Shown one piece after another: positions 9,327 through 18,044 of a stretch of DNA of 64,000 bases. This DNA comes from Parafrankia irregularis. GTDB taxonomy: Bacteria > Actinomycetota > Actinomycetes > Frankiales > Frankiaceae. The DNA is taken from assembly GCF_001536285.1 (NCBI RefSeq), contig NZ_FAOZ01000007.1, forward strand, positions 323,360 through 387,359. Direction: 5' to 3'. Position 1 is the stretch's first letter; each line of letters begins with the position of its first letter. The notes beneath the pieces are model-generated. The model worked only from the letters and a program-made list of their open reading frames with translations. It did not search any database and was not told where the DNA came from. The position numbers were made by a program, and so were the translations under genes.

Positions 9327-10085
9327 GATGGCGGTCACCAGCAGACCGCGGCCGACGACCCACCGCCCGGTGAACCCGGTCAGTTCCTCGCCGGTGGGCA
9401 GCGTCGGGCCCGCGACCAGCAGCCTGGCCTGGAACCCGCCCCGCGCCACCAGGCCATCGCCGCCGGCCCCGAAGCCCGGGTCGTCGTCGTGGTCGCCGTC
9501 GACGGTGAGGGTCAGGTCGGCGTCACCGAAACCCAGCCATCGGCGGGCGAGGGGGAACCAGGCCTTGTAGACCGATTCCTTGGCGCTGAACAGCAGCCGG
9601 TCCCAGGCGACCGCCGGATGTGCCCGCCCCAGCTCGGTGAGTCGGTCCCGTTCGTCGGGCAGCGAGATCTCCCGCAGCACACCGCCCGGGGTCGCCTCGT
9701 TCGGCTCGGCGTCGATACCCACGCTGACCGCCCGGCCCGCGACCGTCCGCGCCACGACCGCGGCCCGGTATCCGGCGGTGTGGGTGATGCTGCCGACCAC
9801 CCCGTCGGGCCACCGCGGTTCGCGGTGCTCACCGGGAAGGATCGGCACCGCGGCCTCTCCCAGCGCCCGCAGCGCCCGGTGCGCGCAAATCCGCCCGGTG
9901 GTGAACTCGCGCCGTCGCTTGTCGACGGCGCGGGTCAGGACGGCCGCCTCCGCCGGGAACAGCGCCGCGTCCGGGTCGCCCCCGAAGTCGTCGTCGTACT
10001 TCTCCACCGCGGCGAGCGCGGGGTCGCCGGGGCCGGCTGAATCCGCCGACGGCCCGGGCGCCGGCAGGACCGCGCCCAGCAGCAC
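9312..10085 (-). CDS. 4'-phosphopantetheinyl transferase (PptT/EntD type)
   Basis: This enzyme would transfer the phosphopantetheine arm of CoA to acyl or peptidyl carrier proteins. The family motifs are all present: RREFTTGRICAHRAL, PRWPDGVVGSITHT, VGIDAEPNE (metal-binding Asp and Glu) and FSAKESVYKAWFP (catalytic Glu/Lys helix). This is the compact PptT/EntD class that serves siderophore, polyketide and non-ribosomal peptide enzymes. I place the start at the GTG at 10085, where family-like sequence begins behind a G-rich Shine-Dalgarno. The frame continues to 10181 with a basic, non-family stretch. It is divergent from bioA. No carrier-protein gene lies in this window. Confidence 0.9.
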   Translation of the reverse strand: MLLGAVLPAPGPSADSAGPGDPALAAVEKYDDDFGGDPDAALFPAEAAVLTRAVDKRRREFTTGRICAHRALRALGEAAVPILPGEHREPRWPDGVVGSITHTAGYRAAVVARTVAGRAVSVGIDAEPNEATPGGVLREISLPDERDRLTELGRAHPAVAWDRLLFSAKESVYKAWFPLARRWLGFGDADLTLTVDGDHDDDPGFGAGGDGLVARGGFQARLLVAGPTLPTGEELTGFTGRWVVGRGLLVTAIAFGC

Positions 10086-10301
10086 CGCCCCCCCGGCGAT
10101 GGCGGCGGCGGGGGGGACGGCGCCACTTCCCCGATCACGACGGCCTGTGGACGGCATGGGCGCACGACTCCTCTGCTGCACTGGGCGTCACCGGTGGCTC
10201 CACGTCGCCGGTGGTGGCTTCCGCTGGTGGCTTCTGTGACACCTGTGGCTCTTGCGACACCTGCGGGCAACATCATGCCCCTGCTGGGAGAGGGTGAGGG
10301 C

Positions 10302-11615
10302 ATGGACGGTTCGGACCTCGTCGCGCGTGACCGTGCGGTCGTCTGGCATCCCTACGGCTCGGTGCGCGACCATGCGCCGCTGTTCGCCGTCGCGTCCGCC
10401 CGCGGCGTGCGGCTGACCCTGACCGACGGCCGTGAGCTGCTGGACGGAATGTCGTCGTGGTGGGCGGCGATCCACGGCTACCGCCACCCGGTCCTGGACC
10501 AGGCCGTGCGCGACCAGCTGGACCGGATGGCCCACGTGATGTTCGGCGGGCTGACGCACGAGCCGGCGGTGGCCCTGGCCGAGCTGCTCGTCCGGATCAC
10601 CCCCCCGGGCCTGGACCGGGTCTTCTTCTGCGACTCCGGTTCGGTCTCCGTGGAGGTCGCGATCAAGATGGCGTTGCAGTACCAGGCCGGCCGGGGCCGG
10701 CCCGAGCGCACCAGGCTGCTCACGATCCGCCGCGGCTACCACGGCGACACCTCCGGCGCGATGTCGGTGTGTGACCCGGACACGGGCATGCACCACCTGT
10801 TCACCGGCCTGCTCGCCCAGCACCTGTTCGCCGCCGCCCCGACCAGTGGCTACAGCGACCCGGTGACCGACAGCGACCTCGCCGACGTGGAGCGGCTGCT
10901 CGCCGCCCACCGCGGCGAGCTCGCCGCGGTCATCTGCGAACCGGTCGTGCAGGGGGCCGGGGCGATGCGTTTCTACCCGCCCGGCTGGCTCACGCGTGTG
11001 CGTGATCTGTGCGACCGCCACCAGGTCCTGCTGATCGCGGACGAGATCGCGACCGGCTTCGGGCGCACCGGCGAGCTGTTCGCCTGCGACCATGCGGGGA
11101 TCACACCCGACATCATGTGCGTCGGCAAGGCCATGACCGGCGGCTACCTGACCATGGGCGCCACCCTGTGCACCGAGGAGGTCGCCGACGGGGTGTGCGC
11201 CTCCGCGGCGGGCGCGTTCATGCATGGCCCGACCTTCATGGGCAATCCGCTGGCGGCGGCCGTCTCCCGGGCGAGCATCGAGCTTCTGCTCTCCTCGCCG
11301 TGGCGGGAGCGGGTGCGGGGGGTGCACGACGCGCTGGCCGACGGCCTCGCCGCGGCCGCCGACCTGCCCGGGGTGGCCGAGGTACGCACCCTCGGCGCGA
11401 TCGGTGTGATCGAGACCCGTGAACCGGTCGACATGGCGGTCATCCAGCCGCTGCTGGTGGAGCTGGGGGTGTGGGTGCGCCCGTTCGGTCGTCTCGTCTA
11501 CGCGATGCCACCGTTCGTGATGGAGCCCGCCGAGGTGGCCACGCTGGCGGGGGCCATGGTCGAGGCTGTCGCCGCCACCACGAGCACCACGGGCGTCCCG
11601 AGTATCACCCGGTAG
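10302..11615 (+). CDS. bioA: Adenosylmethionine-8-amino-7-oxononanoate aminotransferase
   Basis: A PLP-dependent class III aminotransferase of 437 residues that makes 7,8-diaminopelargonate in biotin synthesis, using S-adenosylmethionine as amino donor. BioA hallmarks are VWHPYGS near the N-terminus, SSWWAAIHGYRHP, HVMFGGLTHEPA, RRGYHGDTSGAMSVCDP, EPVVQGAGAM, IADEIATGFGRTG with the PLP-binding Asp, and the Schiff-base Lys in CVGKAMTGGYLTMGATL. The ATG follows GGAGAGGGTGAGG; an earlier in-frame start at 10194 would overlap the divergent promoter region. bioB, bioD and bioF are not in the window. A UUCG hairpin ends the unit. Confidence 0.95.
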   Translation: MDGSDLVARDRAVVWHPYGSVRDHAPLFAVASARGVRLTLTDGRELLDGMSSWWAAIHGYRHPVLDQAVRDQLDRMAHVMFGGLTHEPAVALAELLVRITPPGLDRVFFCDSGSVSVEVAIKMALQYQAGRGRPERTRLLTIRRGYHGDTSGAMSVCDPDTGMHHLFTGLLAQHLFAAAPTSGYSDPVTDSDLADVERLLAAHRGELAAVICEPVVQGAGAMRFYPPGWLTRVRDLCDRHQVLLIADEIATGFGRTGELFACDHAGITPDIMCVGKAMTGGYLTMGATLCTEEVADGVCASAAGAFMHGPTFMGNPLAAAVSRASIELLLSSPWRERVRGVHDALADGLAAAADLPGVAEVRTLGAIGVIETREPVDMAVIQPLLVELGVWVRPFGRLVYAMPPFVMEPAEVATLAGAMVEAVAATTSTTGVPSITR

Positions 11616-11623
11616 GCCCTCGC

Positions 11624-11639
11624 CCCGGCTTCGGCCGGG
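11624..11639 (+). terminator. UUCG-loop hairpin after bioA
   Basis: CCCGGC-TTCG-GCCGGG lies nine bases after the bioA stop codon: a 6-bp GC stem with the very stable UUCG tetraloop. It is probably the transcription terminator, although no U tract follows. Confidence 0.55.
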
Positions 11640-12034
11640 TCGGCGACTGTGGTCTTCCTGCTCCCGGCCGGGCGCTCGCCCGGGCCGTCCGCGTCGCCGT
11701 GCCAGCCGTCGCCGTCGCGGCGACGGCGCAGGTCAGGTGGTTACCGCGGCGGCCCGCCGGGGCCCGACGCGGTGCCAGGCCGCCGCCCTGCGTCCGCCCG
11801 CTGCATATCCGACATCGGGGAACTAGTTGCGGATGCCCGAAGAGCCTTCATACCCTTCGTTCACGGGGTTTCACTGTGTGTAGCGGTCGGCGTGTCGTTG
11901 TCGGGTTCCGGAGGGCCCGGACCCGGGGAAGGGGGCGGCACCATCGCCGGCCTGGTCGACGAATGCCCTGAGTGATCTGGATATCGCCGGCAGGCGGGGT
12001 GCCGCGGGCGGTGAACGAGAGGGGCCGGGTGCGG
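11640..12034. other. Intergenic region upstream of the GGDEF gene
   Basis: About 0.4 kb with no recognised gene. Possible GTG starts for the downstream GGDEF protein occur here (11972 is in frame). The stretch 11850-11900 is relatively AT-rich and is the likeliest promoter location. Confidence 0.35.
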
Positions 12035-13849
12035 ATGCCGTTACGACAGATGTCACGACAGATGTCAGGGGGGCCGGGGGCCGGGTACGCCCCTGCGGGC
12101 CTGCGGGCCGTGGTGAACGCGGCCCGCCGCGGATGGCGTCGTGGCCGCCTGCCCGCGGGGGCCCCGATCGATCCGCCGCGGGTGTGCGGCCCGCTGGAAC
12201 CGGCACCATCGCCCGGTGGGCCCGCCGGGCACCCGGCCACCGACCCCACCCTGTGGCCCGCCGAACCACTGCCGCTGGCCGCGGTGGCCCGCTGCCCGGT
12301 TCCGGCCGGAGCGCCCTGCCACACCGCGCCCTGCCACACAGCACCGGTAACGACCGCACCGGTCACCACCGCGCCATCCGGCGCAGAGCCGGGCGCGCTG
12401 CCCGGCTCGTCTCCCGGCCCACCGTGCCCATCCGCCGGCCCACCGCACAGCGACACGGGGCTGGGCGCATCACTGTTCCTGCGCGCCCGGCCCACCGATC
12501 CCGCCCTGGAGCACATCCGCCGCGGCAGCCGCTGCGGGGCACCGGCCCCCCTGCTCCAGGCACTGGTGGTGGATGCCCTGTTCGGGCTCAGCGTTGCCCT
12601 GCTCCTCGCCGACGGCGTCATGGGCGCGGGCACAGCGCGGGCCACCGAGCTCGCGACCTTCGCCACCTTCACGGGGCTGGCCGTCCTCACCAGCCTGTTC
12701 GGTGCCAGTCCGTTCGGTGCCAGCCTGGCCGGCGCCCCCGGCTGGGCCGGCAGCGCGCGCGGCGAGGACGGCGAGGACACGATCGAGGCCGGCCGGGACG
12801 CCTACCCCGCCATGACCACCACCTGGACGCTGCCGGTGGCCCTGTTGCTACCTCCGCTGTACGCGCTGCTCGCGCACGTGCCGCTGTGGCTGGCGGCCGC
12901 ACCACGGCGCGCCCGACCGGCCCGCCGTGGGCGGACCGGTGGCGACGGCCCTCCCACCCACAGCCTGTTCCACGACAGTGCCGCGCTCGGGATCGCCGGT
13001 GCGGCCGCCGCCCTCGCGCACCGTCTGCTCGACCCCGCCGTCGACCCCGGGTCCGCCGACCGGCTCGCCGGGTCAGCCCGCGGCGTCACGGCACTGTTCG
13101 CCGCGGTCACCGTCTACCTGGCCGTCGACCGCCTGCTGCGGCCCCGCCGCTGGGCGGCCGGCCGCGACCACACCGCGACAGTGACCGTCCAGCTCTGCGC
13201 GGCGCTCGTCCTGGCGGTCGTGTGGGCGGCTAGCCCGGTGCTGCTGGTGATCGCGGTGCCACCGGTGCTTCTGCTGCGTCGCGGGCTCGCCCATGCCGAG
13301 CTGCTGTCCGCCGCGCGCACCGATGCCAAGACCCGGCTGGCGACCCTGGGCTACTGGCGGCAGGTGGCAACGGCCGAGACAGCCCGAAGCCACGAGCTCG
13401 GGCGGCCACTGGGGGTGCTGCTGGTCGACATCGACCATTTCAAACAGGTCAACGACCGGCATGGCCACATCGACGGTGACGTGGTGCTGCTCGCCGTCGC
13501 CGACGCGCTGCGCCACGCGACCCGGCCGCAGGACCTCGTCGGGCGCTTCGGTGGGGAGGAGTTCGTCGTGCTGCTGGTCGGCGTCGACCTCGCGGCCGCG
13601 GCCGCCATCGCCGAACGTGTCCGCGACAGCGTCGCGGCCGTCCGCGTCCACCTCGCCCGCGGCGAGCAGCGGGTCACCGTGTCGGTGGGCGTGGCCAGCG
13701 GCGCGCCGGCCTCCCACGACGACCACGGGGTTGTCACCGACCTGCTCGAACGTGCCGACGCGGCCCTCTACCGTGCCAAGCGGGAAGGGCGCGACCGGGT
13801 GTGCCTCGCCGCGGCGCCGGTCCCCCGGAAGGCACGGCCCACCACCTGA
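12035..13849 (+). CDS. Membrane-anchored diguanylate cyclase (GGDEF)
   Basis: About 604 residues. The first third is Pro/Ala-rich and contains a small tandem repeat (PCHTA twice, then PVTTA twice). A central region has several hydrophobic segments (ALFGLSVALLLADGVMG, LPVALLLPPLYALLAHVPLWLAA, VTALFAAVTVYLAV, LCAALVLAVVWAASPVLLVIAVPPVLLL) that should cross the membrane. The C-terminus is a complete GGDEF domain with DIDHFKQVNDRHGHIDGD and the intact signature RFGGEEF, ending in ADAALYRAKREGRDRV. It should make cyclic di-GMP from GTP at the membrane. No RxxD inhibitory site stands out. The start is uncertain; GTG at 11972 is also possible. Confidence 0.87.
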   Translation: MPLRQMSRQMSGGPGAGYAPAGLRAVVNAARRGWRRGRLPAGAPIDPPRVCGPLEPAPSPGGPAGHPATDPTLWPAEPLPLAAVARCPVPAGAPCHTAPCHTAPVTTAPVTTAPSGAEPGALPGSSPGPPCPSAGPPHSDTGLGASLFLRARPTDPALEHIRRGSRCGAPAPLLQALVVDALFGLSVALLLADGVMGAGTARATELATFATFTGLAVLTSLFGASPFGASLAGAPGWAGSARGEDGEDTIEAGRDAYPAMTTTWTLPVALLLPPLYALLAHVPLWLAAAPRRARPARRGRTGGDGPPTHSLFHDSAALGIAGAAAALAHRLLDPAVDPGSADRLAGSARGVTALFAAVTVYLAVDRLLRPRRWAAGRDHTATVTVQLCAALVLAVVWAASPVLLVIAVPPVLLLRRGLAHAELLSAARTDAKTRLATLGYWRQVATAETARSHELGRPLGVLLVDIDHFKQVNDRHGHIDGDVVLLAVADALRHATRPQDLVGRFGGEEFVVLLVGVDLAAAAAIAERVRDSVAAVRVHLARGEQRVTVSVGVASGAPASHDDHGVVTDLLERADAALYRAKREGRDRVCLAAAPVPRKARPTT

Positions 13850-13852
13850 TCC

Positions 13853-13898
13853 GCGGGCCGGGCGCCTGGCCGATCGAGCGGCCAGACGCCCGGCCCGC
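13853..13898. terminator. Strong bidirectional hairpin between the GGDEF gene and folD
   Basis: A 12-bp GC stem (GCGGGCCGGGCG with its complement), one C-A mismatch and a further 6 bp (CTGGCC/GGCCAG) close an 8-base loop. It sits exactly between two convergent genes, so it can terminate both. Confidence 0.75.
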
Positions 13899-13948
13899 AG
13901 GCAGAGCAGGTCGGGGGAGGAGGGGGAGTGCGGGTCAGTGGTGCGGTG

Positions 13949-14776
13949 TCAGGCGCCTGCGGCTCGGACGGTGTTGCGCAGCAGCAGCATGGTCGTGACC
14001 GGGCCGACTCCGCCGGGGACCGGGGTGAGCGCGCCGGCGACCGGCGCCACCGCGTCCGCGTCGACGTCCCCGACCAGGCCGGCGTCCGTCCAGTTGGTAC
14101 CGACGTCGATGACCACCGCGCCCGGGCGGACATGCCCGCTGCCGACCATCTTCGGCCGCCCCACGGCGGCGACGACGACATCCGCCTCGTGCACCACCGT
14201 CGTCAGGTCCTTCGTACGCGAGTGACACACCGTGACGGTCGCGTTCTCGGCGAGCAGCAACAGCGCCGCAGGCTTGCCGACCACCGAGCTGCGCCCGATC
14301 ACGCACACCCGCGCCCCGTCGAGGGGCACCTCGGCCCGGGTGAGGATCTCGAGCACCGCCGCCGCGGTCGCCGGCGCGAACGCGGGCAGGCCCAACGCGA
14401 GACGCCCCAGGCTCAGCGGGTTCATCCCGTCGACGTCCTTGCCGACCGGGATCCGCGCCCCGACATCGGCGGCCGTCAGGTCACCCGGCAGGGGGGTCTG
14501 CACGATCATCCCGTGCACCGAGGAGTCGGTCGCGAGCTCGTCGACGGTGGCGATGAGCTCGTCGGGATCACCGGACAGCTCATGCACCATGCAGCCGACC
14601 CCGAGCTTGGCGGCGCCGCGCTCGATCACCCGCACATAGGACCGCGCCGCCTCGTCGACGGTCGGCAGCACGACCGCCAGGGTCGGGGTGATCCCGGTCG
14701 CGACCAGCCGTTCGACGTCGTCGACCACAGTGCGACCGATGTCGGCGGCCATCGACCGCCCGTCCAGCAACCTCAT
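13949..14776 (-). CDS. folD: Methylenetetrahydrofolate dehydrogenase/cyclohydrolase FolD
   Basis: A bifunctional NADP-dependent 5,10-methylene-THF dehydrogenase and methenyl-THF cyclohydrolase, 275 residues. Visible motifs: [17 protein letters not shown] (substrate region; the usual Lys of the YxxxK catalytic motif is not obvious because the sequence reads YVRVI), [46 protein letters not shown] (nucleotide-binding) and [23 protein letters not shown]. The ATG overlaps the stop of the upstream cyclodeaminase gene (ATGA), so the two are translationally coupled. The replacement of the usual catalytic Lys deserves an alignment; activity may be altered. Confidence 0.9.
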   Translation of the reverse strand: MRLLDGRSMAADIGRTVVDDVERLVATGITPTLAVVLPTVDEAARSYVRVIERGAAKLGVGCMVHELSGDPDELIATVDELATDSSVHGMIVQTPLPGDLTAADVGARIPVGKDVDGMNPLSLGRLALGLPAFAPATAAAVLEILTRAEVPLDGARVCVIGRSSVVGKPAALLLLAENATVTVCHSRTKDLTTVVHEADVVVAAVGRPKMVGSGHVRPGAVVIDVGTNWTDAGLVGDVDADAVAPVAGALTPVPGGVGPVTTMLLLRNTVRAAGA

Positions 14777-15396
14777 GACCCGATCCGTTCTCCCACGGCG
14801 CGCACCACGCTGTCCGCGCCGGCCAGTGACGACAGGTACTTGTCCAGCTCGGCCGCGGTCGCGTCGCGGGTGGCGGCGTCGGTCATCGACGCCAGGTTGA
14901 TCCGGACGTTGATCGCGGCCGAGTCGAGCGCCGCGCGGGCACTCGCGGCTGCCACGGCGACGTCGGACAGGACGTTCACGTTCGCCCCGTCGAGAATCAG
15001 CTGGCACAGGCCGACCACCTCGGCCGCGGCCGCGGCCGTGCGCAGCGGGACGTCCGCCGCACCGATCAGCGCCTGCTGGATCGCCGCGGTGCGGGCCGCC
15101 TTGTCCTCGGGGGTGTCCTTGGGCAGCCGGTAGGCGTCGGTGACGGCGGTGAAGGCAACGGCGTCCGCGTCGGCGAGCCTCAGCGCGTCGAGACGCAGCC
15201 CGGTGGCCTGGTCACGGGCGGAGATCATGGTCGTCTCGTGCTCGGCGTAGCGCGGCTTGCCGATGGTGAGGTTGGCGACCATGCTCACCAGGGAGGCACC
15301 GATGGCTACCTGCAGCGCTGCCGCGGCGCCACCACCGGGCGCGGGCGCCGCGGAGGCGAGTGCCTCGAGGAACCCGTCGAGCGTTTCGTTCGCCAT
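14773..15396 (-). CDS. Formimidotetrahydrofolate cyclodeaminase-family protein
   Basis: A 207-residue, mostly helical protein of the FTCD_C/cyclodeaminase family: [45 protein letters not shown] is the typical N-terminus. The family removes ammonia from formimino-THF, giving methenyl-THF. Placed immediately before folD with a 4-base stop/start overlap, it would hand methenyl-THF to FolD's cyclohydrolase/dehydrogenase sites. No formiminotransferase gene is present here, so the source of formimino-THF, or a different substrate, is open. Confidence 0.87.
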   Translation of the reverse strand: MANETLDGFLEALASAAPAPGGGAAAALQVAIGASLVSMVANLTIGKPRYAEHETTMISARDQATGLRLDALRLADADAVAFTAVTDAYRLPKDTPEDKAARTAAIQQALIGAADVPLRTAAAAAEVVGLCQLILDGANVNVLSDVAVAAASARAALDSAAINVRINLASMTDAATRDATAAELDKYLSSLAGADSVVRAVGERIGS

Positions 15397-15656
15397 CGTT
15401 TCCGACTCCCCGCCTCGATCCGTCTCGCCATCCGTACCCGCCCCGGCGGTGAACCGCCCCGCCCCTGCCAGGGCCCGCGCGGAGGTCCGACCAGCCGCCA
15501 CCGGCAGGTGACGGAAATGACGTCGGCCGGAGTGCACCGTAGCAAGTGGATCGACGTGCTGGGTGCGAGGAGGGCCGGCACACGCCGGTCCGGCACGATT
15601 TTGTGAGGTTCGCCGCGTCTGCTGGCAGATCGTGGTGCGGTGCCGGGAGGTGGCAT

Positions 15657-16349
15657 TCAGCCGGGCGCGGGCAGCGAGCCGAGGATCAGGTCCAGGCCTT
15701 CGTTGAACTGGGTGCGTGTGTCGGCCCGCAGGAACGGGACGGCGGCGGCGAGGTCCGGCAGCTGGTGCGCCGGGGGGTTGAACGTCGCCGTCGGGGTGCC
15801 GGGCCGACGGTCGCGGGCGACGGCGGCGGCCACCGCGCGCGCCTCGGACAGCACGTGCCCCAGGCAGTAGAACAGCAGCGTCTGGTAGACCGAGGTGGCT
15901 GCCTCCGCACTCAGCCCCAGCCCACGCAGCAGGCCGATCGCGTGGTTCGCCCGCTCCCAGTACGCGCGCCCGCCCGGGGGCCGGCGCAGGATCACGGCGG
16001 CCATCGTCGGGTGCCGCAGCAGGCAACGGCGCAGCTGGTGCAGGCTCTCCCGCAGATCCGCCCGCGCGTCGCCGGTGGACGGCAGCGGCTCGTCGCCGGC
16101 GATCAGGATGTCCGCGAGCGCGTCGAGCAGCTCGTTCTTCGTCCGGAAATGGCGGTAGAAGGCGGTCGGGTCGACCTCGAGGCGGGAGCCCAGGGCCCGC
16201 ATGCTGAACGCGTCGGCCCCGCCGATCCGGACGATCTCCATCGCCGCGTCGAGCAGAAGCTCCCGGGACAGGGTGCCACGGGGAGTGCGGTGGGGTGGCA
16301 CGGGTGCGCCGGTGTGCGGCGCGTCCTCCTGAGTGTCCGGTGCTGTCAC
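15657..16349 (-). CDS. TetR-family transcriptional regulator
   Basis: A 230-residue repressor-type protein. Residues about 26-75 form the TetR helix-turn-helix (LSRELLLDAAMEIVRIGGADAFSMRALGSRLEVDPTAFYRHFRTKNELLDAL). The ligand domain follows and is of the TetR C-terminal type. The GTG start lies only about seven bases after a TAGGAT -10-like box, with TTGACC 16 bases further up, which suggests a leaderless mRNA. The -35 half overlaps the GTCAACAACGTTGAC palindrome, consistent with autorepression. The divergent GNAT gene is a likely target. The ligand is unknown. Confidence 0.88.
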   Translation of the reverse strand: MTAPDTQEDAPHTGAPVPPHRTPRGTLSRELLLDAAMEIVRIGGADAFSMRALGSRLEVDPTAFYRHFRTKNELLDALADILIAGDEPLPSTGDARADLRESLHQLRRCLLRHPTMAAVILRRPPGGRAYWERANHAIGLLRGLGLSAEAATSVYQTLLFYCLGHVLSEARAVAAAVARDRRPGTPTATFNPPAHQLPDLAAAVPFLRADTRTQFNEGLDLILGSLPAPG

Positions 16350-16356
16350 ACGGCTG

Positions 16357-16394
16357 ATCCTAACGACGCCAGCACCGTGGTCAACAACGTTGAC
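16357..16394 (-). promoter_or_regulatory. Promoter and operator palindrome of the TetR gene
   Basis: GTCAACAACGTTGAC (16380-16394) is a perfect 15-bp palindrome. Read on the minus strand its right half supplies TTGACC, followed after 16 bases by TAGGAT and then, seven bases on, the GTG start codon. The layout of an operator over the -35 box implies autorepression and perhaps control of the divergent acetyltransferase. Confidence 0.65.
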
Positions 16395-16515
16395 AGCCCT
16401 GGCCGCCTCTGTTGATCAAGACTTGTCTCTGGATGTCGCGGGGCTCGACGGTAAAAGGCCTGCGTGCCCGAAAAACGGGATGCGTGCGTTGGCGGCGGTT
16501 GCGACCATATGGCCC

Positions 16516-17370
16516 ATGATCTGGTCGGTTACTGACGACGCAGGCGATTTCCTGGCCGTGGCAGGCGATTTTCTCCGGACGGCGGCGGCGGAGAACACCG
16601 TTGTGCTCACGGTCGCGGCGGACGTCCGCGCGCGGGGTGCCGGTGCCTTCGGCGGAGCCGAGACCCTGTTCGGCTGGTACGGATCCATCGGTGGCCCGGT
16701 CAGCGGCGTCTTTCTCCACACCCACGGCAACCCACTGCATCTGGGTGTCATGCCGGTCGAGGCGATCGGTCCGCTGGCCGACAGCCCTGCGCTGGCCGAG
16801 CGGACGGTCTCCAGTGTCAACACCGACGAGCGGGCCGCGGCGGCCGTCGTCGCCGCGTGGCGCGACCGGGCCGGGACTTCGCTTCGAGTCCAGGACCGTG
16901 AGCGTCTCTACCGGTTGGGAGCGCTGACCCCGCTCGAGCGGCGACCTCCCGGCCGGGCGCGACCGGCGACCGCCGCGGACCGGGATCTCCTCGTGGCCTG
17001 GCATCAGGCGTTCAACGACGAGGCAGGCCAGGGCGGCGATTCTTCGGCGCGGGTCGACGACCGGCTCAGCTACGGCGGCCTGTACCTGTGGCACGTCGAC
17101 GACACGCCCGTCTGCATGGTCGGCCACAGCCGCGTCGTCAGCGGCATGGCGCGGATCGGACCTGTCTACAGCCCGCCCGAGCATCGGCGGCGCGGCTACG
17201 CCGGAGCGCTGACCGTCACGGCCAGCCAGGCGACCCGCGACGGGGGAGCCACGACGACTGTTCTGTTCACCGATCTGGCGAACCCGACCAGCAACCGTCT
17301 CTACCGGCGGATCGGGTACGTCCCTGTCGCGGACAGGGTGCTCCTCGGCCCGGATCCGCCTACCGCCTGA
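16516..17370 (+). CDS. GNAT-family N-acetyltransferase
   Basis: A protein of about 284 residues. The C-terminal half carries a GNAT fold of the FR47-like type: VCMVGHSRVVSGMARIGPVYSPPEHRRRGYAGALTVTASQ includes the acetyl-CoA-binding R/Q-x-x-G-x-G/A loop (RRRGYA), and LFTDLANPTSNRLYRRIGYVPV is the typical last strand and helix. The N-terminal half is a family-specific extension. The substrate cannot be told. The start is chosen at ATG 16516; ATG 16480 is possible. It is divergent from the TetR gene and may be controlled by it. Confidence 0.85.
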   Translation: MIWSVTDDAGDFLAVAGDFLRTAAAENTVVLTVAADVRARGAGAFGGAETLFGWYGSIGGPVSGVFLHTHGNPLHLGVMPVEAIGPLADSPALAERTVSSVNTDERAAAAVVAAWRDRAGTSLRVQDRERLYRLGALTPLERRPPGRARPATAADRDLLVAWHQAFNDEAGQGGDSSARVDDRLSYGGLYLWHVDDTPVCMVGHSRVVSGMARIGPVYSPPEHRRRGYAGALTVTASQATRDGGATTTVLFTDLANPTSNRLYRRIGYVPVADRVLLGPDPPTA

Positions 17371-17437
17371 AACGCACCGGACCCGGGCGCCTGGGGGAGT
17401 GGGGAGCCCGGCAGCACCCGGCACGACCGCTCCCCAC

Positions 17438-17461
17438 CAAGATAGTCAACAGTGTTGACGC
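17438..17461. promoter_or_regulatory. Palindromic operator-like site GTCAAC-N3-GTTGAC (copy 3)
   Basis: The palindrome core is 17445-17459. The flanks CAAGATA and GC are identical to the site at 5399-5422, while the central three bases differ. It lies 68 bases past the GNAT stop codon. Like copy 1 it reads GTTGAC then TATCTT on the minus strand. Confidence 0.55.
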
Positions 17462-17720
17462 GCCGTGCTGTGCGAGTTTGATCTTGGGTCGCGAATAAAC
17501 CAAAACGGAACAAAAACATCCCTCTCCAAAAAGAGATTCTCTGCTTGGTTCAGAAAAGGATCGCCTCGGGAACGGTCACCGTTGGTCGCGTTCCGCGGCC
17601 GCGGGCTGCGCCGTCGCCGTGCCGGCCCGGCGACGGCGTTGTCGGTTGGCGATGACATCCGGCCCGATCCCGTCCACCAGCTACTTGACATAACGGGCAT
17701 TGAGGCGATCAAAGGGGAAG
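17462..17720. other. AT-rich patch and intergenic region
   Basis: Bases about 17478-17565 are strikingly A-rich for this genome. A TTGACA hexamer lies at 17685-17690. No gene was recognised. The patch could be a promoter region or a scar of transferred DNA. Confidence 0.4.
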
Positions 17721-18044
17721 GTGAATCGGCGAGTCGGCACTCGCCTCGCTCCTACGGCAGTTCTCGTGGGGGCCTGGGTGGCGGGAGGCGCAACGGGCGC
17801 CCAGACCGTCTCCCCCGAGGCCCGGAACGCCCAGCTGTGTGCCAGACCCGGCTGCCGGGGATGCCGCGCCCGGCGGGCGGCGCGGTGGCGAGGGGTTGCG
17901 TCGGGCCCGCCCATGTCGGTTCCCAGGGCAGGCTGCCCGTGTGGTCGGCCCAGACGGCCTGCAGACCGGGGACGGCCGGCCCGTCCGGGTGGCGGTACAG
18001 CGAGTTCGCGCCGAGCAGGAGCTGGTCGCTGGCGAACGGAGTGA
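17721..18044 (+). CDS. Possible exported-protein gene start, probably truncated
   Basis: A GTG preceded by AAAGGGGAAG opens a frame whose first 40 or so residues resemble a signal peptide: basic RR followed by LAPTAVLVGAWVAGGATGAQ. After about residue 45 the sequence becomes Arg-rich and unlike a protein, because it runs antisense through the DUF4262 gene. The reading is that the 5' end of a secreted or membrane protein gene was joined to the 3' end of the DUF4262 gene. It is unlikely to make a functional product. Confidence 0.3.
   Translation: MNRRVGTRLAPTAVLVGAWVAGGATGAQTVSPEARNAQLCARPGCRGCRARRAARWRGVASGPPMSVPRAGCPCGRPRRPADRGRPARPGGGTASSRRAGAGRWRTE

Noticed and set aside
11649-11975. Plus-strand frame of 108 codons between bioA and the GGDEF gene
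   Set aside because: Ser/Pro/Gly/Arg-rich, no ribosome site, no recognised domain.
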